Assembly (NCBI GenBank): GCA_031265435.1
Contig: JAISCR010000035.1
Location: 1 to 37,254 of the forward strand
Reading direction: 5' to 3'
Source: Treponema sp.
GTDB lineage: Bacteria > Spirochaetota > Spirochaetia > Treponematales > Breznakiellaceae
Length of the DNA: 37,254 bases
Shown piece by piece: positions 16,186 to 23,983 of the stretch (the first letter of the stretch is position 1; every line of letters begins with the position of its first letter). The notes beneath the pieces were generated by a model. The model saw only the letters and a program-made list of their open reading frames with translations, was not told the origin of the DNA and searched no databases. A program made the position numbers and the translations under genes.

Positions 16186-16210
16186 TGAACGCCTCTTGAT
16201 TCCGGCCGGT

Positions 16211-17149
16211 TTACGGGAGGGAACGGAATAAAAGCCTTCCGGGATCTTCCGCCCGGCCGTTCCGCCGTAACTCAAAATGAAGATGGGGCCCTGTAGACTG
16301 CCCTGTTGATCCCACCCTGCCTATAAGATTACCGGATCGAAGCTCGCTTCGCAAGGAGGTTTCAATTTTTGAGAGGTGGCCGTAAAGGCTGGCCCAGTTA
16401 TCTCCGTGTTTTACGATGATAAAATTGCCATACACCGGGTCTTCTCCGGTCTCGGTTACAGTCCCGGCGGCGCAGGCATACACCGGCGAGCCTTCCGGAG
16501 CCGCCAGGTCAAGTCCCTGATGGAAACGTATCTTCCCCGTTACCGGATTCCGCCTGACCCCGTAGGGGCTTGAGATCCGGTAGTCCCGCAGGGGAAAGCG
16601 GAAACCGGAATTGAGAAAGAAGATCCGTTCGGTTTGGCTAAAGTCATCCCCCGGATAGAAGATATAGGGGCGGCTTTGACTCCCTTCCCTGATCCAAAGC
16701 CTTTCTCCGGGGATATCATCTCCCCGCGCCGAGATAAGAAGCCGTTCAAAGTCCGTTTCGGGTTTTTCCGGCGCAAAAATACCGGGCACCGAAGGGAGCA
16801 GGAGGGCTTCCTGTCCCAGGGAAGAGGGGTGGCTTATGCGGTTAAGGCTTGCCAGACTTGAATATGGGATATTACAGCGGCCGGCAAGGAAGAAAATATC
16901 ATCCCCCGCGGAGGGCAGGTAACGGTAAATCGTAAGAAAACCGGCAATGGATTCTTCTTCCAAAGCCGGCCCCCGGTTAAAAAGCCGGCGGCGGTTCTGT
17001 TCCACCTCCTGAATATACTGTTTGAAACCTTCGTCAAACTGATTCAGATGCTTGATAAGGAGGTACGCTTCTTCGGGAAATACTCCGGAAACCAGGATGA
17101 GCAAAAAAAAGGCAAGGGCTGCCCCCTGCCTCTTCTTTGTCAAGCACAT
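16211..17149 (-). CDS. LysM/M23 peptidoglycan endopeptidase
   Basis: A 312-residue exported protein. It has a signal peptide (residues 8-26), a helical region, and a LysM-like segment at about 72-118 (DDIFFLAGRCNIPYSSLASL, then LLLPSVPGIF). The C-terminal M23 domain carries the zinc ligands in KIRFHQGLDLAAPEG (H-x3-D) and GPHLHFELR (H-x-H), with YGVRRNPVTG before them. It should cleave peptide cross-links in the cell wall or act as a divisome activator. ATG 17149 is directly adjacent to AAGGG. TTG 17143 would have better spacing and removes two residues. The gene lies 21 bases after the ferredoxin gene, in the same direction. Confidence 0.88.
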   Translation of the reverse strand: MCLTKKRQGAALAFFLLILVSGVFPEEAYLLIKHLNQFDEGFKQYIQEVEQNRRRLFNRGPALEEESIAGFLTIYRYLPSAGDDIFFLAGRCNIPYSSLASLNRISHPSSLGQEALLLPSVPGIFAPEKPETDFERLLISARGDDIPGERLWIREGSQSRPYIFYPGDDFSQTERIFFLNSGFRFPLRDYRISSPYGVRRNPVTGKIRFHQGLDLAAPEGSPVYACAAGTVTETGEDPVYGNFIIVKHGDNWASLYGHLSKIETSLRSELRSGNLIGRVGSTGQSTGPHLHFELRRNGRAEDPGRLLFRSLP

Positions 17150-17170
17150 CCCTTCAGCCCTGACAGGAAC

Positions 17171-17341
17171 TCAAGCCTGAGATATCGCTTCAGTAGGACA
17201 GGCTGAAGCACAGGCCCCGCAGTCCTGACACTTATCGGCCTCAATGAAGCGTTTCCCGTCTTTTTCGGAAATCGCCTCCACCGGACACTCGCTGTCGCAG
17301 GATCCGCAATTGATACACTCATCACTTACTTTGTATGCCAT
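17171..17341 (-). CDS. 2[4Fe-4S] ferredoxin
   Basis: A 56-residue ferredoxin with two classical clusters: Cys9-x2-Cys12-x2-Cys15-x3-Cys19-Pro and Cys38-x2-Cys41-x2-Cys44-x3-Cys48-Pro. It is a soluble low-potential electron carrier of the clostridial type used by anaerobes, for example with pyruvate:ferredoxin oxidoreductase or hydrogenase. ATG 17341 is set by GAGAGGTGG just upstream. The two M23/PEGA envelope genes follow on the same strand, probably a positional rather than functional link. It could be one donor or acceptor for the ETF modules at the right end (inference). Confidence 0.93.
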   Translation of the reverse strand: MAYKVSDECINCGSCDSECPVEAISEKDGKRFIEADKCQDCGACASACPTEAISQA

Positions 17342-17395
17342 GGTCCACCTCTCTTGGTAATAAGATACCTCCAGGGTATACGGAAAAAACGGAAA

Positions 17396-17425
17396 ATTCA
17401 AGGTGCCCGACCGGATTTTTGTCAA
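17396..17425 (-). promoter_or_regulatory. Candidate promoter of the ferredoxin gene
   Basis: On the minus strand TTGACA (17420-17425) lies 18 bases before TTGAAT (17396-17401). The -35 is perfect and the -10 poor. The leader to ATG 17341 would be about 50 bases. Confidence 0.35.
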
Positions 17426-17483
17426 GACGCAATAGAAATGTCCCCTCGACCGGATTGTATTCGCATAACGGGTTTCGGAACGG

Positions 17484-17873
17484 CTATTTCTTCCGCTTCC
17501 GTTCTTTCAGGGCCAGATACAAGGCAGTGCCCAAAAAACCGAGAAGAATAATGGTGAAGATGATAACCATCCAGGGCAGGCCGCCGTCTTTTTGCCTGGG
17601 AGAATCTCCGGGGAAATCATCAAAGAAAACCCCGGGTTCAGGCTCAACCGGGATTGAACTACTCCCCACAAAAACCAGGATAAGGCATACCATCACCGCC
17701 AGAGTAATTGCCCCCAGCGCGACAATCGCCGCCAGCCTCAGCCTGGGTTCCGTTTTTTTGGAGACGGCAAAAAATACAATCACTCCCAAAAAGATTATCG
17801 CCAGGGGAATAAACACATACAGCATGAAAAATAGTACCACAAAAAAACCGGTGACAGCTAGAGTTTCCGGCAT
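17484..17873 (-). CDS. Small membrane protein with three predicted TM segments
   Basis: A 129-residue protein that I do not recognise. TM segments are visible at about 6-36 (one long or two short), 47-70 and 101-121. Between the second and third lies an acidic, proline-rich loop (VEPEPGVFFDDFPGDSP). The tail is strongly basic (ALKERKRKK) and probably cytoplasmic. No ribosome binding site is clear at ATG 17873. It is divergent from the acetyltransferase with only 35 bases between them. Confidence 0.65.
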   Translation of the reverse strand: MPETLAVTGFFVVLFFMLYVFIPLAIIFLGVIVFFAVSKKTEPRLRLAAIVALGAITLAVMVCLILVFVGSSSIPVEPEPGVFFDDFPGDSPRQKDGGLPWMVIIFTIILLGFLGTALYLALKERKRKK

Positions 17874-17896
17874 TTACTATATACGACAATCCGGTT

Positions 17897-17902
17897 TATA
17901 GT
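17897..17902 (+). promoter_or_regulatory. Candidate -10 box of the acetyltransferase gene
   Basis: TATAGT (17897-17902) with TTTACT (17873-17878) 18 bases before it. ATG 17909 lies only six bases after the -10, and no Shine-Dalgarno sequence is present. This suggests a second near-leaderless message in the window. Confidence 0.3.
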
Positions 17903-17908
17903 GAAATT

Positions 17909-18520
17909 ATGACTTCAATCCGCCCGGCAGCCGAGTCCGACATTCCCTATTTTTATGAAATTTGCCTTAAAACCGGCGATGCCGGGAAAGACGCCGCGGC
18001 TCTTTTTTACGATCCATGGATTTTGGGGCAGTACTACGCGGCGCCCTATCTTTTTTTCCCCGGCAGTCTCTGCTTTGTAGCGGAAAACGAAGGGATCCCC
18101 GTCGGCTACATCCTCTGTGCTCCCGACACGGAAGCCTTTAACCGCTGGATGGATACGGTCTGGCTGCCCCCTTTGCGGCAGCGTTACAGACAGCCCTATC
18201 CTGCCGAAAAAATCCTTTCCTATTTTGAAAGCAACATGATCATGCTGATCAACCGGCACCCCGGTGCGGATCCCCTCTCTCCGTGGTACGGTGAGTACCC
18301 GGCCCACCTTCATATCGACCTTTTACCGGAAATCCAGGGCCGCGGTACCGGCCGCACCCTGATTGAGACCCTTCTTGTCCCGCTCAGGGAGCGGGGCTGT
18401 CCGGGCCTGCATCTGGGAGTGTCCCGCCGCAACACCGGAGCCCTTGCCTTTTATACCAAAACCGGCTTTACCCAACTGGAAGAACACGACTGGGGCATTA
18501 CCCTGGGAAAGCGGATTTAG
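17909..18520 (+). CDS. GNAT-family N-acetyltransferase
   Basis: A 203-residue acetyltransferase. The opening SIRPAAESDIPYFYEICLKT, the ALFYDPWILGQYYAAPYL stretch, AHLHIDLLPEIQGRGTGRTL (acetyl-CoA motif A, Q-G-R-G-T-G) and LGVSRRNTGALAFYTKTGF are typical of one GNAT subgroup. That subgroup resembles the acetyltransferase-like domain of O-GlcNAcase. The acceptor is unknown. It precedes a sugar-uptake operon but is separated from it by a full promoter and operator, so it is probably a separate transcript. No terminator is visible after its TAG. Confidence 0.85.
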   Translation: MTSIRPAAESDIPYFYEICLKTGDAGKDAAALFYDPWILGQYYAAPYLFFPGSLCFVAENEGIPVGYILCAPDTEAFNRWMDTVWLPPLRQRYRQPYPAEKILSYFESNMIMLINRHPGADPLSPWYGEYPAHLHIDLLPEIQGRGTGRTLIETLLVPLRERGCPGLHLGVSRRNTGALAFYTKTGFTQLEEHDWGITLGKRI

Positions 18521-18525
18521 CTGTA

Positions 18526-18541
18526 CCGTAAAAATTTTGTT
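18526..18541. repeat. 16-mer shared with the lacI promoter, copy 1
   Basis: CCGTAAAAATTTTGTT occurs here and, in the same orientation, at 25599-25614. Here it abuts the -35 box of the sugar operon in the place of an UP element. At the other site it lies in the spacer of the lacI promoter. Confidence 0.55.
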
Positions 18542-18569
18542 TGACAATTCCACTATTACCGCTTAAAAT
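18541..18569 (+). promoter_or_regulatory. Sigma-70 promoter of the sugar-transport/GH30 operon
   Basis: TTGACA (18541-18546), a 17-base spacer and TAAAAT (18564-18569) are one base short of consensus. The predicted start point is near 18576, about 50 bases before the TTG start of the first gene. An A/T tract directly upstream may act as an UP element. Confidence 0.8.
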
Positions 18570-18577
18570 TTCCTTTA

Positions 18578-18589
18578 GCAATCGATTGC
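18578..18589. promoter_or_regulatory. LacI-family operator at the transcription start
   Basis: GCAATCGATTGC is a perfect 12-bp palindrome with the central CG that LacI/GalR proteins need for minor-groove insertion. It lies 8 bases after the -10 box, covering the start point, the classic place for repression. The LacI-family gene at 24570-25583 is the obvious candidate regulator. Confidence 0.7.
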
Positions 18590-18627
18590 CGAAGCGGAGT
18601 GTAAAACCGCAAAGGAGGAACAAAGCC

Positions 18628-19554
18628 TTGTATATAAACAAAAGCGGTTTCCTTTATGAATTCAGCAAGAACAAAGCCCTGTTTTTTATGGCTGCTCCTG
18701 CGGTATTACTGGTACTGGTGCTTCAATATTTCCCCATGGCAGGCCTCATTCTGGCCTTCAAGAATTACCGTTTTAATCTGGGCATCTTCGGCAGCCCCTG
18801 GTACGGTTTCAGCAACTTCCGTTACCTCTTCCAGTCCGGGACGGGGCTTCTCATTACCAGAAATACGTTTCTCTACAATCTTTTCAATCTGCTTACTTCC
18901 CAGGCCCTGGCAATCATAGTGGCTGTTTTTATCTCCGAACTGCCGGGGAAGATCTACAAACGTTTCTGCCAGTCGGTGATCTTCCTCCCCTACTTCATTT
19001 CCTGGGTCATCGTGGGTACCTTTGTGTTCAATATTTTTAGTTTTGAAATGGGAGTCATGAACAGCATCCTCAAGTCCCTGGGGGCCGAGCCGGTGAATGT
19101 GTACAGCAAGCCGCATGTCTGGCCCATCATCATCGGTATCTTCAATGCGTGGAAATGGGTGGGCTACAATTCCATCATTTTTATCGCCTCCATCACCGCC
19201 ATAGACCCTGAATGTTTCGAGGCCGCCGATATTGACGGAGCCAACATCTTCCAGAAGATCTGGTACATAACCTTTCCCTCCATCAAACCCACCGTCATCA
19301 TTGTGCTGCTGCTCCACATGGGCCGGATTCTCCGGGGGGACTTCCAGATGTTCTACCAAATTATCGGCAACAACGGACAGCTCTACAACGCGACCGATGT
19401 TATCGACACCTATGTGTTCCGCTCCCTGGTTTCCAACGCGAACCTGGGCATGACCGCGGCCGCCACCCTGTACCAGTCGGTACTCTGCTTCATCACGATC
19501 ATGGTGGTAAACCAGATCGTAAAAAAAATTGAAGCGGACTATTCGCTCTTTTAG
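18628..19554 (+). CDS. ABC sugar transporter permease, LplB family
   Basis: A 308-residue integral membrane protein with about six TM helices. I set the start at TTG 18628 because AAAGGAGG (18611-18618) lies nine bases upstream. The open frame reaches back into the promoter, which is not credible. Motifs are those of LplB/UgpA-type permeases: AGLILAFKNYRFNLGIFGSPWYG near the N-terminus and the EAA loop EAADIDGANIFQKIWYITFP that contacts the ATPase. With the next gene it forms the membrane channel for an oligosaccharide or glycoside. No ATPase gene lies in the operon, so a shared MsmX-like ATPase is likely to be used, as is usual for this family. Confidence 0.88.
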   Translation: MYINKSGFLYEFSKNKALFFMAAPAVLLVLVLQYFPMAGLILAFKNYRFNLGIFGSPWYGFSNFRYLFQSGTGLLITRNTFLYNLFNLLTSQALAIIVAVFISELPGKIYKRFCQSVIFLPYFISWVIVGTFVFNIFSFEMGVMNSILKSLGAEPVNVYSKPHVWPIIIGIFNAWKWVGYNSIIFIASITAIDPECFEAADIDGANIFQKIWYITFPSIKPTVIIVLLLHMGRILRGDFQMFYQIIGNNGQLYNATDVIDTYVFRSLVSNANLGMTAAATLYQSVLCFITIMVVNQIVKKIEADYSLF

Positions 19555-19566
19555 GCGGAGGTAAAA

Positions 19567-20472
19567 ATGAGTGCCGGAACACATTACAGAATCAGGGATA
19601 CTGCCAGTACCAGAATTTTTAATGCCTCAGGCTGGATTATCATCACGATCATCACCACGGTGTGCCTCCTGCCCTTCATACTGCTGATCTCCGGTTCCTT
19701 CAGTTCCGATCAGGCGATCCGGTTTTACGGCTACAGCATACTTCCCCGTGAGGCATCCCTTGAAGCCTACAATGTGGTGTTCAGGTACCCGGAAAAAGTG
19801 TTCCGGGCATACGGAGTAAGTATCTTTATTACCGTTACCGGAACATTGTGCGGGCTCTTTCTCCTTACCATGACGGCCTATGTGATCAGCCGCAAATCCT
19901 TCAAATACCGGAACATCATCTCGTTCTATTTCTACTTTACCACTCTTTTTAACGGCGGCATGGTTTGTACCTATATTTTTTACATACGCTACCTCCACCT
20001 CAAGGACAGTTTTCTGGCACTGATACTGCCGGGTATGTTCAACATTTTCTATCTCCTCATCATGAGGAGTTTTGTCGCCGCCATTCCCCAGGCTCTGATT
20101 GAGTCGGCAAAGATTGACGGGGCCGGGGAATTCAAGATCTTTGTCAGGATCATACTTCCCCTGCTGCCCTCGGGGCTTGCTACCATCGGGCTTTTTATGG
20201 CTCTGGAGTACTGGAACGACTGGTACAACGCAATGCTCTACATCAATACCAACACCAAGTATCCCCTGCAGTACATGCTCTACGATCTCCAGATGCAGGC
20301 CCAGGCTCTGGCCCAGATCGCAAGCCAGGTCGGAATACGGGTAGAAAACCTGCCGACCAATTCACTTAAATTGGCAATGGCGGTAGTAGCCACGGGGCCG
20401 ATAATCCTGCTCTATCCCTTTGTGCAGAAGTACTTTATCAAAGGGGTAACCATAGGTTCGGTAAAAGGCTGA
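19567..20472 (+). CDS. ABC sugar transporter permease, YtcP/LplC family
   Basis: A 301-residue partner permease with about six TM helices. It shows the YtcP/LplC pattern: LPFILLISGSFSSDQAIRFYG, LYINTNTKYPLQYMLYD and the EAA loop ESAKIDGAGEFKIFVRIILP. GGAGG lies before ATG 19567, 12 bases after the LplB-type gene ends. It should form the heterodimeric channel with that gene and take substrate from the lipoprotein encoded next. Confidence 0.9.
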   Translation: MSAGTHYRIRDTASTRIFNASGWIIITIITTVCLLPFILLISGSFSSDQAIRFYGYSILPREASLEAYNVVFRYPEKVFRAYGVSIFITVTGTLCGLFLLTMTAYVISRKSFKYRNIISFYFYFTTLFNGGMVCTYIFYIRYLHLKDSFLALILPGMFNIFYLLIMRSFVAAIPQALIESAKIDGAGEFKIFVRIILPLLPSGLATIGLFMALEYWNDWYNAMLYINTNTKYPLQYMLYDLQMQAQALAQIASQVGIRVENLPTNSLKLAMAVVATGPIILLYPFVQKYFIKGVTIGSVKG

Positions 20473-20520
20473 TTTTACTTTCCGTACGGTTCTGTATGAA
20501 AGTATTACGGCTTGTACAGT

Positions 20521-20536
20521 GCCCGCTCCGGCGGGC
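20521..20536. promoter_or_regulatory. Intercistronic hairpin before the binding-protein gene
   Basis: GCCCGC (20521-20526), loop TCCG, GCGGGC (20531-20536). There is no T-run. Its place between permease and binding-protein genes suggests a 3'/5' stabiliser that lets the binding protein be made in excess. Confidence 0.45.
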
Positions 20537-20557
20537 CCTATATCACAGGAGGAATGT

Positions 20558-22069
20558 ATGAGAAGAACACAGCTTTTCGGATCGGCAGTAATGGTATTGC
20601 TGCTTCTGACACTGGTGCTTTCAGGCTGCGGTAAAAAAGCCGCCGCGACAGGAGCCGGTTCGGATGGACTTGACACATCCAGACAGGTAGAGCTTTCGCT
20701 TTATGTTATCGGTGTGGAGCCGCCCAGGCAGGCTGAACTCTACGAAAACTTCAACAAGATTGCCCTGGAAAAAGTTAATGCGACACTCAAGGTGAACTGG
20801 ATCGGCTGGGCGGAGTATCCCACCAAGTACCCGGTGCTCTTCTCCTCGGGTGAAGCCTTCGACATGAGTTATGCGGCTACCTGGCTTAACTTTGCGGCCC
20901 TCGCCCAGAGGGGAGCCTTCCTGGAACTGGATGAGATGTGGCCCAAATACGCGCCCCAAAACTACGCGCGGCAGTCCAGAACCGCCATCGGGCAGGCTAC
21001 GGTGAACGGGCACCTCTATGCCGTCCCCACCCTGCAGGCCACCTACTCCGCATACGGTCCGGTTCACCGCGCCGATCTTGCCACCCCCTACGGCTGGGAC
21101 GGCAAGATGGATAACTTTGAAGACCTTGAAAAATTCCTGGAGATTGTTCATGCCAACAACCCCGGAATTGAGCCCTATCAGGTCTACCAGTCCGGTTCCG
21201 AAGCCGACGACAACTTTATCTACCAGGACGGCATGTTTGCGATCAAGGGTTCTACCAACGACTTCTTCTTCTTCGATCCCAGGGAATCAAATCCCAGGCT
21301 CTTTACCTGGTGGGAATACGGTAAGGTGAATGAATTCCTTACCATAATGAAACGCTGGAACGACAAGGGCTTTATCTACAAGTCCGGCCTCTCCGACGCG
21401 GACAGCGAAAAATTCAGGAACGGCAAGAGCGCCATTTATTTCCACAACATCGACACCTATGAAGGCCAGTACAGGGATCATCCCCAGTGGGATGTCCGCT
21501 GGAACAACTTTGTGTCCGACGTTTCCAACATGAGCTTTACCCAGGATGCCCTGGCATTCCCCACCACCGCAAAGAACCCCGAACGGGCCTTAGCTCTCTA
21601 TGAACTTATCACCAATGACGAGGAGGTGTTCCGGGCCTTCTTCTACGGCGTGGAAGGCAAGAGCTTCGAACTGGCAAACGAAGGCGGTCAGCCCCAGATT
21701 AGATCGCTCAATGCCGAAGAGTACAGCTTCTCCAACCTCTGGGCGGCAAGGACAAACGAATTTGTCCTCCCCGTGGTCGGCGCTCCTACCGATCTCAAGT
21801 CACGGAAAGCCGCTTATGATGCATATATCCAAGACGGCGTTAAATCCCAGAAATACCGCTCCCTCGTAATCGACACCACTTCTGTGGAAACCGAATATGC
21901 GGCCTGCATCAGCGTACATCAACAGTACTGGTGGCCTCTGGAACTGGGCTATGTGGATCTGGCTTCCGGCCTCAAGGAATACCAGGACAAGATGACTGCC
22001 GCGGGTATTGAAAAAGTCCGCGCCGCGCTGCAGAAGCAGCTTGACGACTACATAGCAAACTACAAGTAG
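20558..22069 (+). CDS. Sugar-binding lipoprotein of the ABC transporter (LplA-like)
   Basis: A 503-residue extracytoplasmic solute-binding protein. ATG 20558 is chosen because AGGAGG is five bases upstream and the product then begins with a lipoprotein signal (MRRTQLFGSAVMVLLLL, then LSGC with Cys near residue 25). The frame is open upstream to GTG 20519 but that lacks a ribosome binding site. The mature part has the family features SLYVIGVEPPRQAELYENFN, a ligand-domain aromatic run (WWEYGKVNEFL) and DALAFPTTAKNPERALALYE. It captures a sugar or glycoside and delivers it to the two permeases upstream. The ligand cannot be deduced, but the GH30 gene downstream hints at a beta-linked glycoside. 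Confidence 0.88.
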   Translation: MRRTQLFGSAVMVLLLLTLVLSGCGKKAAATGAGSDGLDTSRQVELSLYVIGVEPPRQAELYENFNKIALEKVNATLKVNWIGWAEYPTKYPVLFSSGEAFDMSYAATWLNFAALAQRGAFLELDEMWPKYAPQNYARQSRTAIGQATVNGHLYAVPTLQATYSAYGPVHRADLATPYGWDGKMDNFEDLEKFLEIVHANNPGIEPYQVYQSGSEADDNFIYQDGMFAIKGSTNDFFFFDPRESNPRLFTWWEYGKVNEFLTIMKRWNDKGFIYKSGLSDADSEKFRNGKSAIYFHNIDTYEGQYRDHPQWDVRWNNFVSDVSNMSFTQDALAFPTTAKNPERALALYELITNDEEVFRAFFYGVEGKSFELANEGGQPQIRSLNAEEYSFSNLWAARTNEFVLPVVGAPTDLKSRKAAYDAYIQDGVKSQKYRSLVIDTTSVETEYAACISVHQQYWWPLELGYVDLASGLKEYQDKMTAAGIEKVRAALQKQLDDYIANYK

Positions 22070-22078
22070 GAAGAGCCG

Positions 22079-22105
22079 GTTCCAAAACCTCAATGGTTTT
22101 GGAAC
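22079..22105. repeat. Dispersed 3'-flank repeat, copy C (full palindrome)
   Basis: GTTCCAAAACC (22079-22089), loop TCAAT, GGTTTTGGAAC (22095-22105) is a perfect 11-bp hairpin. It lies just after the binding-protein stop codon and is preceded by GAGCCG. It is the most complete copy of the repeat. Because no T-run follows and GH30 lies only 17 bases on, it is unlikely to end transcription fully. Confidence 0.65.
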
Positions 22106-22122
22106 TGCCTTAAAGGAAAAAC

Positions 22123-23439
22123 ATGAAACTTATCATCAGCAATCCGGGACGTATACGCGAAGAGAGGCCCCTCTCCGCGGAAAAGAAAGGCGGACGGCCG
22201 GGGCCGGCGGTGGCGCTGTCGGACAAAACCGATCAGAGCATGCTTGGTTTCGGAGCGGCCCTTACCGAATCGGCCTGTATCATGCTGCGCCGTATGGAAG
22301 AGGCTTCCAGGGAAGCCCTGCTTGAGGAGATCTACTCCCCACAGGAGAGCAACTTCTCTGTCGGCAGAATCTGTGTCGGCGCCAGCGATTATGCGGAAAT
22401 GGTTTATGACTTTGCGCCCGTCCCGGATGATATGGAGATGCGCTGTTTTGACGCATCACATGATGATGAGCACATACTTCCCGTACTCCGTGCCGCACGG
22501 AAATACAATCCCGATCTTTTTCTCTACGCGTCCCCCTGGTCTCCTCCCGGCTGGATGAAAACTTCAGGCCAGGCCCAGGGGGGCTGGATGCGGATGAAGT
22601 ACATAAAGGCCTATGCCCTGTACTACCTTAAATTTCTGCAGCACTACGAAAAGGCAGGGCTGCGCGTCAACGGCCTTACACCCCAGAACGAAACCGAAAC
22701 GGATCAGGTTTCCAGAATGCCCGCGTGCCTGTGGCATCCGGAACTCGAGATGGCGTTCGCCCTGGAGATGCGCAGACTTCTTGATGAAAACGGATTTAAG
22801 GATCTGAAGATTTGGCTTCTGGATCACAACTTCATCATGTGGCGGAGGCCCTGTTTCCAGATGGACGATCCAGAGGTAAAGGCAGCCTGCGCGGGCGTTG
22901 CATGGCACCCCTACGAGGGCCACCCGGAGATGGTCAGCTGGTTCCGCGAACAGCACCCGGAATGTGAAAATCACTGGACTGAAGGCGGCGTGGTTCCCAT
23001 CGAACTTACCGCCATAAGGAAAAAGACTTCCATGGGGGATCTTGCCTCAGGCTTCCTCCAGGTGATCAATTCAGGCTGCCAGTCAATTACTGTCTGGAAC
23101 CTGGCCCTCGACCCGGAAGGCTACCCGAATGTGGGACCCTTCAACTGCAGGGGTACTGTGGAGATCGGCAGGGACGGCAAAACGGTGAAGCGTTCCGACG
23201 AGTTCCATGTGCTCCAGCACTTCTCCCGCTACATCAAACGGGGCGCCAAACGGATCGTCCTGGATGAGCTGGCCCTTCCCCGGAACTTTGAGGCGGCGGC
23301 CTTCAAAAACCCTGACGGTTCCAGGGTAGTGCTCATCTCCAATACAGACACCTGGGATTCGGATCTCTGTATCCGTGACGGGGACAGAGACATTCCCCTT
23401 CATGTGCTGCGTGAATCGATCAATACGGTGCTGCTGTAG
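22123..23439 (+). CDS. GH30-family glycoside hydrolase (glucosylceramidase-like)
   Basis: A 438-residue (beta/alpha)8 glycosidase. GFGAALTESACIML near the N-terminus, LYASPWSPPGWMKTSG, the acid/base Glu190 in GLTPQNETE and the nucleophile Glu287 in NHWTEGG define GH30. The C-terminal part (about 370-438) is the usual beta-sandwich. Members cleave beta-glucosyl, beta-xylosyl, beta-fucosyl or related bonds with retention. There is no signal peptide, so it acts in the cytoplasm on what the preceding transporter brings in. AAAGGA precedes ATG 22123. It is the last structural gene of the LacI-controlled operon. Confidence 0.88.
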   Translation: MKLIISNPGRIREERPLSAEKKGGRPGPAVALSDKTDQSMLGFGAALTESACIMLRRMEEASREALLEEIYSPQESNFSVGRICVGASDYAEMVYDFAPVPDDMEMRCFDASHDDEHILPVLRAARKYNPDLFLYASPWSPPGWMKTSGQAQGGWMRMKYIKAYALYYLKFLQHYEKAGLRVNGLTPQNETETDQVSRMPACLWHPELEMAFALEMRRLLDENGFKDLKIWLLDHNFIMWRRPCFQMDDPEVKAACAGVAWHPYEGHPEMVSWFREQHPECENHWTEGGVVPIELTAIRKKTSMGDLASGFLQVINSGCQSITVWNLALDPEGYPNVGPFNCRGTVEIGRDGKTVKRSDEFHVLQHFSRYIKRGAKRIVLDELALPRNFEAAAFKNPDGSRVVLISNTDTWDSDLCIRDGDRDIPLHVLRESINTVLL

Positions 23440-23455
23440 GCAGGGCGCGGGATCA

Positions 23456-23484
23456 TTGACAGAAAGACTCCTTATGGATAACAT
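23456..23484 (+). promoter_or_regulatory. infA promoter
   Basis: TTGACA (23456-23461), 17-base spacer, TAACAT (23479-23484). The predicted start is near 23491, giving a leader of only about 12 bases that consists of the ribosome binding site and spacer. Confidence 0.6.
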
Positions 23485-23497
23485 AGTTCATAAGGAG
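23468..23497 (+). promoter_or_regulatory. Hairpin that can sequester the infA ribosome binding site
   Basis: CTCCTTATG (23468-23476) is exactly complementary to CATAAGGAG (23489-23497), with a 12-base loop. The right arm contains the infA Shine-Dalgarno AAGGAG (23492-23497). The left arm lies upstream of the predicted infA start point, so it exists only in read-through mRNA from the GH30 operon. Confidence 0.55.
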
Positions 23498-23502
23498 ATT
23501 CT

Positions 23503-23727
23503 GTGGCGAAAGAAGAAGCAATTGAAGTTGAAGGCGTTGTCAGAGAGGCTCTTCCAAACACCATGTTCCGGGTAGAGCTGGACAACCAGAACGGTCACCT
23601 GATCCTGGCCCACCTTTCCGGCAAGATGCGCAAGCACTACATCCGCATCGTTCCGGGGGATCGTGTCCGCATCGCCCTTTCGCCTTATGACCTGAGCCGG
23701 GGTCGTATCATTTACCGCGAACGTTAA
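23503..23727 (+). CDS. infA: Translation initiation factor IF-1
   Basis: A 74-residue S1/OB-fold protein with the full IF-1 signature: [55 protein letters not shown] and YRER at the end. It binds the 30S A site during initiation. The start is GTG 23503, with AAGGAG five bases upstream. IF-1 genes commonly sit in ribosomal-protein operons. Here it stands alone behind a sugar operon, with its own promoter and an SD-masking hairpin. No terminator is evident downstream. Confidence 0.93.
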   Translation: MAKEEAIEVEGVVREALPNTMFRVELDNQNGHLILAHLSGKMRKHYIRIVPGDRVRIALSPYDLSRGRIIYRER

Positions 23728-23791
23728 CAGGGTCTGCTGGTCGTATATTAGCTTTTTATACTCAATATTTTGATTTATCTGAATAATTGAA

Positions 23792-23983
23792 TCAACCCTT
23801 GTATTTGCACATGGTTTCGAACGGATTCTCCCCTTCGCGGTTCTCGACGACCACCTTTTCTCCGAACCGCTTAAAAATACAGTGCCCGATTCGCGTGGGT
23901 CGGTTTATCTCGTGGTGTTCGGGACATTCGTACTTATAAACTTCGGCCAGCATAAGTGGTTCGTCCACAAACAACTCTTCCAA
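23792..23983 (-). CDS. Small hypothetical protein with Cys/His residues
   Basis: A 63-residue product starting at TTG 23983 (LEELFVDEPLMLAEVYKYEC), with CPEHHEINRPTRIGHC then a basic strand and a final Cys (FETMCKYKG). The three Cys and three His could bind a metal, but the spacing fits no zinc finger I know. The frame is open upstream to a stop near 24004 (KNIEDYQ precedes the TTG). It follows the 24058-24495 gene on the same strand after about 70 bases and belongs to the same AT-rich islet. The function is unknown. Confidence 0.45.
   Translation of the reverse strand: MEELFVDEPLMLAEVYKYECPEHHEINRPTRIGHCIFKRFGEKVVVENREGENPFETMCKYKG

Noticed and set aside
18706-19584. 292-codon minus-strand frame
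   Set aside because: It is the shadow of the LplB-type permease, with a His/Asp/Glu-rich composition typical of reverse-read membrane helices.
22079-22105. Strong hairpin as an intrinsic terminator after the binding protein
   Set aside because: No T-run follows, and the GH30 ribosome binding site is immediately downstream, so full termination is unlikely.
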